Source: Catellatospora vulcania (lineage in GTDB: Bacteria > Actinomycetota > Actinomycetes > Mycobacteriales > Micromonosporaceae). From it: DNA of 64,000 nt. Location of the stretch: positions 154,256-218,255 of the forward strand of contig NZ_ML769308.1 in NCBI RefSeq assembly GCF_009720385.1, given 5' to 3'. Shown here piece by piece: positions 56,474 to 63,341 of this stretch. A model generated the notes under the pieces. It saw only the letters and a list, made by a program, of their open reading frames with translations, searched no databases and was not told where the DNA came from. The position numbers were made by a program, and so were the translations under genes. Each line of letters starts with the position of its first letter. The first letter of the stretch is position 1.

Positions 56474-57633
56474 GGGGCGTGCACCGGGACGGGGACGGGC
56501 ACGGCGAGCCGGCCGGGGGCGCGTACCGCGGCCGTCGCGGCGGCGTAGTGGCCGAGCAGCTCGTCGCCCAGCGCCGACCAGGTACGGGTGGCCACCGCGG
56601 CACGGGCCGCCTGCCCGTAGGCGCGGCGTAGGGCCGGGTCGGCGAGCGCACCGACGGCCGCCGCGAACGCGCCGGGATCGTCGGGGGTCACCAGCAGCCC
56701 GTCCACGCCGTGGCGGACCAGGTCGAGCGGGCCGCCGATCGCCGGGGCGACCACCGGCACGCCGCTGGCCTGGGCCTCCTGCACCGTCTGGCAGAACGTC
56801 TCGTGGGGTCCGGTGTGGACGAACACGTCGAGGCTGGCGTACAGCCGGGCCAGCTCGGTGCCGCGGCGGGTGCCCAGGAAGTTCGCCTGCGGCACCGCGC
56901 GGCGTACCGCGTCTCGGGTCGGGCCGTCGCCGACCACGACGACGCGCACCCCGGGCAGCGCGGCGGTCTGCGCGAGCAGGTCCACGCGCTTCTCCCGGGC
57001 CAGCCGGCCGACGTAGCCGACGAGCAGCTCGCCGCCGGGGGCGAGTTCGGCGCGCAATGTCTCGTCCCGGCGGGACGGGTGGAACAGGTCGGCGTCGACG
57101 CCGCGGCCCCACCGGCCGACGTTGGGCACGCCGTGTGCGACGAGTTCCGCGGCGGTCGTCGACGACGGGGCGAGGGTCGCCGCGGCGCGGCTGTGCACGT
57201 GCCGGATCCAGCGCCAGGCCAGTGCCTCGCCGGTGGCGACCCGGTAGGCGCGGGCGTAGCCGGGCACGTCGGTCTGGTAGATCGCGACGACGGGCACGCC
57301 GAGGTCGGCGGCGGCCTTCGCGCCCCACGCGCCGAGCACGAACGGGCTGGCCAGGTGCACCACGTCGGCCCGGTGCGCGGCGAGCGCCTCCCGGATCCGG
57401 CGGGTCGGCCAGGCCAGCCGCACATTGCCGTAGCCGGGCATCGGCAGCGAGCCCAGCCGGACCACCGGGTAGGGCTTGTCGGTGCTGACACGGCCGGCTC
57501 GCGTAGCCGGTCTCGGTGCGATGACCAGCGGCTCGTGCCCGCGCACGACCAGGTGGTCGGCGACGCGGGCGACGGAGTTCGCGACGCCGTTCACGTCCGG
57601 GGAGAACGACTCGGTGATGATCGCCACGCGCAT
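56470..57633 (-). CDS. MgtA-like GDP-mannose-dependent glycosyltransferase
   Basis: A 387-residue GT4 enzyme. It opens MRVAIITESFSPDVNGVANSVARV, then has VHLASPFVLGAWG, VGYVGRLAREKRVDLL and GPHETFCQTVQEAQASGVPVVAP, closely matching MgtA/PimB-type mannosyltransferases that glycosylate diacylglycerol or glucuronic-acid lipids. The ATG is 7 nt after TAGCGT (57641-57646, minus strand), a leaderless arrangement. First gene of a pair with the next glycosyltransferase. Confidence 0.9.
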   Translation of the reverse strand: MRVAIITESFSPDVNGVANSVARVADHLVVRGHEPLVIAPRPATRAGRVSTDKPYPVVRLGSLPMPGYGNVRLAWPTRRIREALAAHRADVVHLASPFVLGAWGAKAAADLGVPVVAIYQTDVPGYARAYRVATGEALAWRWIRHVHSRAAATLAPSSTTAAELVAHGVPNVGRWGRGVDADLFHPSRRDETLRAELAPGGELLVGYVGRLAREKRVDLLAQTAALPGVRVVVVGDGPTRDAVRRAVPQANFLGTRRGTELARLYASLDVFVHTGPHETFCQTVQEAQASGVPVVAPAIGGPLDLVRHGVDGLLVTPDDPGAFAAAVGALADPALRRAYGQAARAAVATRTWSALGDELLGHYAAATAAVRAPGRLAVPVPVPVHAP

Positions 57634-57693
57634 GGCCGCCACGCTAGGTTCGCCCCCGGGAATCGAGGCGAAGCGTGGGAGTCGCCCCGGCAA

Positions 57694-57720
57694 AGCCCAG
57701 GGGAACTGTTCCCAAGGGCT
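57694..57720. terminator. hairpin terminator after phoD
   Basis: GGGGAAC-T-GTTCCC at the tip with outer AGCCC and GGGCT arms, 15 nt past the stop of the minus-strand phosphatase. Confidence 0.6.
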
Positions 57721-57734
57721 CCGCCGGGTGGCTG

Positions 57735-59264
57735 TCAGGGGTTGCGCCGGTACTGGGCCGCGGAGCCCTTCGTCGCCGGGTCCTCGTATGCCCCGGCCCG
57801 GCCGCGGTCGACGTGCCAGCTGGTCAGGGTGCTGACGGTGGCGTTCGGGTTGGCGCGGTCGCTGACCACGCGTTGCCGGGTCGTCCACCGCTGCGGGGTG
57901 ACCTCGTACAGGTCGTAGCCGTAGCGGTTGCCCTCGAAGTACTGCAGGTGCGGGTTGACCTGGCCGAGCCGTGGGCCGTTGGCGGCGTTCCAGCTCGCCG
58001 AGTACGCCCCCGAGGTGGTGGAGTGGGCCACGAACTCGGTCCCGATGACCGGGGCGGCCAGGTTGTCGAAGTCGGGGCGCACGTCCTGCACGAACGCGCT
58101 GTGCCAGTCGCCGGTGATGGTGACGAAGTCGGCGATGCCCTGCTGCTGCGCGTAGGTGAGCAGCTCGGTGCGCTCGGCGCGGAAACCGTCCCACTGGTCG
58201 GTGAACAGGTAGCCGCCGTCGGGGTTGCGCTGCTGGCTCAGGAAGATCGAGTTGACCCAGCAGTGCCAGCCGCCGGAGCGCTGCGCGACCCGGTCCTTGA
58301 CCCACTGCTTCTGCGTCGCGCCGAGGATCGAGCCGCCGGTGAGATTCTGCTCGGTGCGGTACTGCCGCAGGTCGAGGATGACCAGCTCCAGCAGGTCGCC
58401 CCACTGCCGGTGGCGGTAGATGCGCGGGTCGGGCAGCGCGCTGTCGGAGCCCTCCAGCCGCAGCGGCAGGTGCTCGTACCAGCCCTGGTAGGCGGCCGCC
58501 CGGCGGGCCACGAAGCTCGCCGCGCCGCGCGAGCCGGAGTAGTCGTTGACGACCTCGTGGTCGTCCCAGGTGAGGAAGAACGGGTGGGCCGCGTGCACGT
58601 CGCGCAGCAGCGGGTCGCCCTTGTACAGGGCGTGCAGCCTGCGGTAGTCCGCCAGGGTGTACGCGGTGCCCAGCTCGGAGCCCTCGTACACGTAGTCGCC
58701 GAGGTGCACGACGAAGTCGAGGTCGGTGTCGGCGGCGATGTCGCGCATGCCCGGGTACTCGCCGGACTGGTAGTTCTGGCAGTTCAGCGACGCGAACCGG
58801 ACCAGGTTCACCGAGCCGACCGGTGCGGTCCTGGTGCGCCCGACCCGGCTGTACTGGCCCAGGGCCCGGAACCGGTAGTGGTAGCGCTGCCCGGGGGTCA
58901 GGCCTTCGACGACGACGTGCAGGCTGTGCCCGAGCAGCACCGACGCGGCGACCGAACCGGACGCGACCACATTCGTCATGGCCGCGTCGGTGGCGACGGT
59001 CCAGTCGACCTGCACGATGTCGGGCAGCGGCTGCACGTCGGCGAGCGGGTCCGGAGCCAGCCGGGTCCACAGCACGACGCTGGTCGGCAGCGGGTCGCCG
59101 GACGCGACACCGAGGGTGAACGGAGCCGGGTCCCAGCTCGCGCCCAGCGCGGCCGCGGCGGCGTAGGCGGCCTGCGGGCCGAGGTCCCGGGCGAGCGGCC
59201 AGGCCGCGGAGAGCACGCCCGCGCCGACGGCGGCCTGCAGGAGTTGGCGGCGGTGCAGGGCCAT
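57735..59264 (-). CDS. phoD: PhoD-family alkaline phosphatase/phosphodiesterase
   Basis: A 509-residue Tat-exported enzyme (signal HRRQLLQAAVGAGVLSAAWPLA). Residues 45-150 are the N-terminal beta domain and the rest the metallophosphoesterase core: FVVHLGDYVYEG, FLTWDDHEVVNDYSG and FVTITGDWHSAFVQDV supply the iron/calcium ligands. PhoD enzymes release phosphate from esters or teichoic acids outside the cell. The ATG overlaps the stop of the upstream tandem-repeat gene (TGATG), which is an unusual partner. No Pho box was recognised upstream. Confidence 0.93.
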   Translation of the reverse strand: MALHRRQLLQAAVGAGVLSAAWPLARDLGPQAAYAAAAALGASWDPAPFTLGVASGDPLPTSVVLWTRLAPDPLADVQPLPDIVQVDWTVATDAAMTNVVASGSVAASVLLGHSLHVVVEGLTPGQRYHYRFRALGQYSRVGRTRTAPVGSVNLVRFASLNCQNYQSGEYPGMRDIAADTDLDFVVHLGDYVYEGSELGTAYTLADYRRLHALYKGDPLLRDVHAAHPFFLTWDDHEVVNDYSGSRGAASFVARRAAAYQGWYEHLPLRLEGSDSALPDPRIYRHRQWGDLLELVILDLRQYRTEQNLTGGSILGATQKQWVKDRVAQRSGGWHCWVNSIFLSQQRNPDGGYLFTDQWDGFRAERTELLTYAQQQGIADFVTITGDWHSAFVQDVRPDFDNLAAPVIGTEFVAHSTTSGAYSASWNAANGPRLGQVNPHLQYFEGNRYGYDLYEVTPQRWTTRQRVVSDRANPNATVSTLTSWHVDRGRAGAYEDPATKGSAAQYRRNP

Positions 59265-60370
59265 CAGGCTCCTCCGGTCGAGACGCTGAGGGACAGTGAG
59301 TCGGCGTAGCCGTCGTTGGAGGTGCCGCCGGAGCGCACGAACAGCAGCTCGACCTGCGCGGTGCGGCTGCCCACGGGGACCGAGCCGGTCGCGGTGCGCG
59401 ACAGCAGGCCGGTGGTGTTCGACCGCTGCGCGGCGGTGACCGGGCCGAGCACGACGGTGGACAGGGTCTGCCCGGCCGCGTTGCGGAACGCCACGGACAG
59501 CTGGGCCGTGTCGTTCTGGTCGGCGTATCCGCCGAGCCAGGCCCCCACGTCGTAGCGGGCCGTGCCCGCGTCGATCGCGCCGGTGTTCGGCAGCGTCACG
59601 CTCTGCCCGAGGCGGCTGCGTGCCGACGTGCCGCCGCCGAGGAGGTTCGCCCCGCGACTGGCCGGTCCAGGGCTGGACGCGTTCGGATAACCGCTGGCGC
59701 CGTACGCGATGACGGCCGTGCCGCCTTCCAGGTGGGTCCAGCCGGGGATGCTCGCCGTCGGGCCGCCCGTGCCGCCAGGGCCGGTGTCGCCGCCCGGGTT
59801 GACCAGCAGGTTCGCCGCCGGGCTGGACAGGGTCAGCCACAGGCTGTCGGCGTAGCCGTCGTTGGACGTGCCGCCGTCCCGGGTGAACAGCAGCAGCACC
59901 CGCGCGGTGCGGCTGCCCGGCGGCACGGTGCCGGTCAACGCGCGCCGCAGCAGGCCGGTGGCGCTGCCGCGTTCGGCGGCCGTGACCGGGCCGAGCACCA
60001 CCACGCCGAGCGGGCGGGCGGCCGCGTCCAGGAACTCCACCGACAGGCGTACGCCGTCGTCCTGGCCCGCGTACCCGCCCAGCCAGCCGCCGGTGTCGAA
60101 CAGGGCCGTGCCCGCGTCGATCTGCGCCGTCATCGGCAGCGTGATCTGCTGCGTCAGCCGGGTGCGCGGCGAGTCGCCGCCGCCGATGAAGTTCGGGCCG
60201 CGGTCGGCCGGTCCGGGGCTAGACACGGTCGGATAACCGCTGCTCCCGTACGCGATGACGGCCGCCGCGCCCTCGATGGTGGTCCATCCGGCGATGACCG
60301 GGGTGGGCTGGCCGGTGCCGCCGACGGCGGCGTCGCCGCCCGGGTTGACGATCAGGTTCGCTGTCTGCAT
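59264..60370 (-). CDS. tandem-repeat beta protein coupled to phoD (hypothetical)
   Basis: A 368-residue protein of two near-identical units of about 180 residues. Each has (N)LxVNPGGDxxxGGTG, then IAYGxSGYPxxSSPGPAxRG, ARYDVGAWLGGYADQND or its equivalent, VVLGPVTAAxR and RxGGTSNDGYADSL. The pattern resembles carbohydrate-binding beta sandwiches. No signal peptide is seen from this start, which has AGGAGG 4 nt upstream. That is odd for a protein coupled to a Tat-exported phosphatase; it may be cytoplasmic, or leave by another route. Confidence 0.78.
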   Translation of the reverse strand: MQTANLIVNPGGDAAVGGTGQPTPVIAGWTTIEGAAAVIAYGSSGYPTVSSPGPADRGPNFIGGGDSPRTRLTQQITLPMTAQIDAGTALFDTGGWLGGYAGQDDGVRLSVEFLDAAARPLGVVVLGPVTAAERGSATGLLRRALTGTVPPGSRTARVLLLFTRDGGTSNDGYADSLWLTLSSPAANLLVNPGGDTGPGGTGGPTASIPGWTHLEGGTAVIAYGASGYPNASSPGPASRGANLLGGGTSARSRLGQSVTLPNTGAIDAGTARYDVGAWLGGYADQNDTAQLSVAFRNAAGQTLSTVVLGPVTAAQRSNTTGLLSRTATGSVPVGSRTAQVELLFVRSGGTSNDGYADSLSLSVSTGGA

Positions 60371-60526
60371 CACGCCTCCTGGCAGGATCGCGAGCAGCGT
60401 GAAGGCGTCCGCTGTCGCGCCGGGGACGGGCGCGTGGCGGGCGAGTGGCGGGCGAGTGAAGCGCGGACGGCCACCCGGCGCGGCGGCCGTCCTGCCCGGA
60501 CCCGCGGGGCGGGAGCCATCACACTG

Positions 60527-60558
60527 ATCGATATCAATATGCCATGACGGCCTAGGAT
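60527..60558. promoter_or_regulatory. AT-rich promoter region with ATCGATAT and TAGGAT
   Basis: ATCGATAT (60527-60534), the reverse of the octamer at 10165 and 37347, is followed by TAGGAT (60553-60558), which ends 6 nt before the VOC start codon. It looks like an operator plus the -10 of a leaderless plus-strand transcript. Confidence 0.5.
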
Positions 60559-60564
60559 CGGGCT

Positions 60565-60942
60565 ATGCTCGCTGAACTGCAGTGCGTCGTGCTGGACTGC
60601 CGTGAACCCCGACGGCTCGCCGAGTTCTACCGGTCGCTGCTCGGCGGCGACGTCAACCGGCCGGACCGGCGCTGGTCGCTGGGCGACGACTGGTCGACGC
60701 TGCACGCTGCCAACGGCCTGGTGCTGGCGTTTCAGCGGGTGGCCGAGTACCAGCAGCCGCAGTGGCCGGACCCCAGCAAGCCGCAGCAGTTCCACCTGGA
60801 CTTCGGCGTGCCCGATCTGGACGCCGCCGAGGAGGAGGTGCTGGCCTGCGGCGCGACGGTGCTCGACGCGGGTTCGCCGGGACAGAGCTGGCGGGTGTAC
60901 GCCGACCCGGCCGGGCACCCGTTCTGCCTCGTGCGGCACTGA
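60565..60942 (+). CDS. VOC superfamily protein
   Basis: A 125-residue glyoxalase-fold protein. It begins MLAELQCVVLDCREPRRLAEFYRSLLGG, with the second half QQFHLDFGVPDLDAAEEEVLACGATVL and ending YADPAGHPFCLVRH. Ligands are possibly His in FHLDF and a late Glu/His. Function unknown. TAGGAT lies 6 nt upstream of the ATG and there is no ribosome site, so the transcript appears leaderless. Ends 6 nt before the convergent MarR stop. Confidence 0.88.
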   Translation: MLAELQCVVLDCREPRRLAEFYRSLLGGDVNRPDRRWSLGDDWSTLHAANGLVLAFQRVAEYQQPQWPDPSKPQQFHLDFGVPDLDAAEEEVLACGATVLDAGSPGQSWRVYADPAGHPFCLVRH

Positions 60943-60948
60943 GCCGCG

Positions 60949-61443
60949 TCAGCGGCTGACCGCCGCGGCGAGTTCGCGCAGCAGGTCGCCCAGGCGGCGG
61001 GCGTCGGCGGGGTTCAGCCGGCTCAGCGCCTCGCGCTGCACCGCGAGCCCGGCCGCGACGGCCTCGTCGATCAGCTCGCGCCCGGCCGGGGTGAGCTGGG
61101 CGCGCAGCGAGCGCCGGTCACCCGGGTCGGGGGTGCGGGTGATGAGCCCGGCCTTCTCCAGCTTGTCCAGCCGCCCGGTCATGCCGCCGGTGGTCAGCAT
61201 CAGCGTGTCGGACAGCTGCTTGGGGGAGAGGTTGAACGGCTCCCCGGCGCGGCGCAGCGTGGCCAGCACGTCGAACTCGCCCCGGCCGATGCCGAGGCGC
61301 TGGTAGGCGCGCTCCATGCGGTCGCCGATGGCGGCGGCGATCCGGTAGACACGCCCGAAGACCTCCATGGGCAGCAGATCGTCGAGGTCGGGGCGCTCGT
61401 CGCGCCACTGGCCGATGATCGCGTCGACGGCATCCCTGTTCAT
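60949..61443 (-). CDS. MarR-family transcriptional regulator
   Basis: A 164-residue winged-helix protein. FNLSPKQLSDTLMLTTGGMTGRLDKLEKAGLITR contains the recognition helix and TRTPDPGDRRSLRAQLTPAG the wing. Such repressors respond to small aromatic or quinone-like ligands. The ATG lies 14 nt from the big inverted repeat at 61457-61508, so it surely regulates itself and the divergent cupin gene. Confidence 0.92.
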   Translation of the reverse strand: MNRDAVDAIIGQWRDERPDLDDLLPMEVFGRVYRIAAAIGDRMERAYQRLGIGRGEFDVLATLRRAGEPFNLSPKQLSDTLMLTTGGMTGRLDKLEKAGLITRTPDPGDRRSLRAQLTPAGRELIDEAVAAGLAVQREALSRLNPADARRLGDLLRELAAAVSR

Positions 61444-61456
61444 CACCGGATGATAG

Positions 61457-61508
61457 CTTGACGGAAACTAGCTTAGTGGTAAGTTAGTTCTAAGCTAGTT
61501 TCGTCAAG
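61457..61508. promoter_or_regulatory. large imperfect inverted-repeat operator between marR and cupin genes
   Basis: CTTGACGGAAACTAGCTTAG (61457-61476) faces CTAAGCTAGTTTCGTCAAG (61490-61508); the arms match over 19 bases except for one missing G. The middle contains further TTAG/CTAA steps. It fills the whole divergent space apart from short leaders, so a MarR dimer or several dimers would block both genes. Confidence 0.85.
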
Positions 61509-61519
61509 GGGAGGCAGTC

Positions 61520-61996
61520 ATGACGTACCTCGGCGACTCCGGCGCGGTCAGCGCCGCGTTCCACCCGACCCACGCCGCGGAGCAGGCCGTGATGGGCTCG
61601 GGCTCCACCGGCCGCTTCGTCGCCCCGGGCAGCGTCACCCAGGGCCGGTTCGGCCTGTACGAGTGGCACATGCCCGCCAGGACAGGCGGGGCCGACGCCC
61701 ACTTCCACCGCACCTTCTCCGAGTCCTTCTACGTCATGAACGGCACCGTGCAGCTCTACGACGGCGCACGGTGGGTCGACGCCTCGGCCGGCGACTTCCT
61801 GCACGTGCCCGAGGGCGGCGTGCACGGTTTCCGCAACGTCGGCGAAGCCGCGGCCTCGATGCTCATCCTGTTCGCGCCCGGCATCGCCCGGGAGACGTAC
61901 TTCCGCGAGCTCGCCGACATCGCCGCCGCCGGACGGCAGCTGTCGGAGGAGGAGTGGACCGAGCTGTTCGCCCGCCACGACCAGTACCGGGCCTGA
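61520..61996 (+). CDS. cupin-domain protein
   Basis: A 158-residue single-cupin protein. Metal ligands lie in GADAHFHRTFSESFYVMNGTVQLY (His-x-His and Glu) and VPEGGVHGFRN (late His), i.e. both cupin motifs are complete. It could be a small dioxygenase, isomerase or quercetinase-like enzyme for the ligand sensed by the adjacent MarR. GGGGAGG precedes the ATG. Confidence 0.9.
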   Translation: MTYLGDSGAVSAAFHPTHAAEQAVMGSGSTGRFVAPGSVTQGRFGLYEWHMPARTGGADAHFHRTFSESFYVMNGTVQLYDGARWVDASAGDFLHVPEGGVHGFRNVGEAAASMLILFAPGIARETYFRELADIAAAGRQLSEEEWTELFARHDQYRA

Positions 61997-62005
61997 GGTT
62001 CCGGG

Positions 62006-62143
62006 TCAGTAGTCCTCGTCGTCGTCGTACGGCGCGAACTCCTCGACCGCGCTCAAGCCGACGGTGTCGTCGGGCGACGCCTCGAACTCCTCGGGGTCGT
62101 CGTCGATCGGGGACGGGTCGTCTGCCTGCTGAGGTTCGCTCAC
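62006..62143 (-). CDS. very small acidic protein
   Basis: A 45-residue reading frame from GTG, highly acidic (SPIDDDPEEFEASPDDTV and FAPYDDDEDY at the end). It follows the DUF4142 gene by 23 nt on the same strand, with AGGT upstream of the GTG. No family is known to me. Good third-position GC bias and operon position support it, but such a short ORF could still be spurious. Confidence 0.5.
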   Translation of the reverse strand: MSEPQQADDPSPIDDDPEEFEASPDDTVGLSAVEEFAPYDDDEDY

Positions 62144-62166
62144 GGTGGGACCTGCACTCTCGAAGA

Positions 62167-62685
62167 TCAGCCGACGTTCACGTCGGCGCTGTTGAGCTCG
62201 TTGGTGTGCGCGATGAACATGTCGTCGGCCTGGCGGGCCAGATCCTTCACCCGCGGGTCGTAGCCGTAGTTCAGCTCGGTGCGGGCGGCCTGCAGGCTGT
62301 CGCCCTGGGTCTGGATCTCCCGGGTGATCCACATCTGGTCGAAGGAGGCCCCGGCCGGCGCCGCGGCCAGCTCCTTCAGCAGGTCCTGCTGCTCCTGCGC
62401 GGGCTGCTTCGGCAGCGCCACCTTGACCTGGTCGGCGACCGCCACCACCGAGGCGTCGAACCGCGTGTGGTCGTCGACCATCAGCTGCCCGAGCCGCCGC
62501 ACCTCGTCCGAGGCGCCCTTCTGCGCCGCCAGCGTCCCGGCCGCCATCTCGTAGAGATTCGCCTGGTGGATGCCGACCAGGAAGGACGCGTCCTGCGCCG
62601 ACGGCACCGCCGCCGCGGGCGCGGCCGCGCCGATGGCGATCACCGCCGCGGCGAGCACGACGAACAACCCGCTGCGCCTGTTCAT
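62167..62685 (-). CDS. DUF4142 exported protein
   Basis: A 172-residue protein with a signal peptide (MNRRSGLFVVLAAAVIAIGA, cleaved near PAAAV). The mature part is a helical DUF4142 bundle: DASFLVGIHQANLYEMAAGTLAAQKG, VRRLGQLMVDDHTRFDASV, and DPRVKDLARQADDMFIAHTNELN. The repeated His/Asp/Glu positions resemble ferritin-like four-helix proteins, possibly metal binding. Followed by the 45-aa acidic ORF. Confidence 0.88.
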   Translation of the reverse strand: MNRRSGLFVVLAAAVIAIGAAAPAAAVPSAQDASFLVGIHQANLYEMAAGTLAAQKGASDEVRRLGQLMVDDHTRFDASVVAVADQVKVALPKQPAQEQQDLLKELAAAPAGASFDQMWITREIQTQGDSLQAARTELNYGYDPRVKDLARQADDMFIAHTNELNSADVNVG

Positions 62686-62943
62686 GGCAAAGCCCCCGTC
62701 CCGGGCCGTACGGCGCAGCCTGCTGCTGCGGACCGCGCACGGCCGCCTGCGCCCTGGTCAGTACCCACGATCGCCGTGGCCGACACGTGCGCATGATCGC
62801 CGGGACGGCACGGGCACCCGGACCGTGATCAACCGCACTGGGCTGCCGCGAGCGGGGCCGTGGCGCAGCAGTCGTCGCGCCCGTCCGACAAGCGGGAGGA
62901 CGCCGGTGTGAATCCGGCCGGTCCCGCCCCGGCGGCCCCTGGA

Positions 62944-62993
62944 CGCCGGCGCCGGTCCTCCAGGCACGGCTGCTGGGAGGACCGGCGCCGGCG
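62944..62993. terminator. strong long hairpin
   Basis: A perfect 18-bp stem, CGCCGGCGCCGGTCCTCC (62944-62961) with GGAGGACCGGCGCCGGCG (62976-62993), and a 14-nt loop. No gene on either strand ends within 250 bp, so it is either the terminator of an undetected transcript or a remnant of a repeat. Confidence 0.6.
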
Positions 62994-63128
62994 CGACTCA
63001 GGTGGTCTGCCGGGCGCACGGCGGGCAGACCGCCAGGGCGTCCACGAGCTGACCATCGCCCAGGTGGCGGCCGGGCGTGTTCCGTAACGGTGCAGACACG
63101 ACTTCTTGTCGTGATCGGACTCGGTCTG

Positions 63129-63140
63129 TATAACGTTATA
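63129..63140. promoter_or_regulatory. palindrome TATAACGTTATA, candidate operator/promoter for lacI-type gene
   Basis: A perfect 12-bp palindrome. Its TATAAC half is 18 nt downstream of TTGTCG, as a -10 would be. LacI-family regulators bind palindromes with a central CG, and the regulator gene starts about 200 bp downstream, so autoregulation is plausible. Confidence 0.55.
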
Positions 63141-63341
63141 GAGCGAAGGCGGTTGATCGCAATCGGACCGAGACGACGGCGAGCCGACATTTTCGGCGGC
63201 CCATCGGCGCGGGCCGGTCAGCGGCGGGTTCCCGATCGTCGTGGTGGTGGTGCAGACCTGTCTGAGCAGGCACAGACGCCTGCGTTGACGGGACGGCCCC
63301 GGCAGTGCCGACAATGAGCAGTGAGTGGAGGAAACCCGCCG

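Larger units (their letters stand above)
62686..63341. other. 656-bp non-coding interval
   Basis: I see no convincing gene here on either strand; open frames are short, Arg/Pro-rich shadows. It holds the 18-bp-stem hairpin at 62944-62993, a second hairpin (GGTCTGCC/GGCAGACC, about 63003-63031) and, after 63090, an AT-richer stretch with the palindrome TATAACGTTATA. The first part is probably 3' and insulating sequence, the last 250 bp the LacI promoter region. A small RNA is possible but unsupported. Confidence 0.5.

Noticed and set aside
62860-63087. 75-codon plus-strand ORF
   Set aside because: Passes through both arms of a perfect hairpin, has no ribosome site or -10 box and no recognisable protein character.
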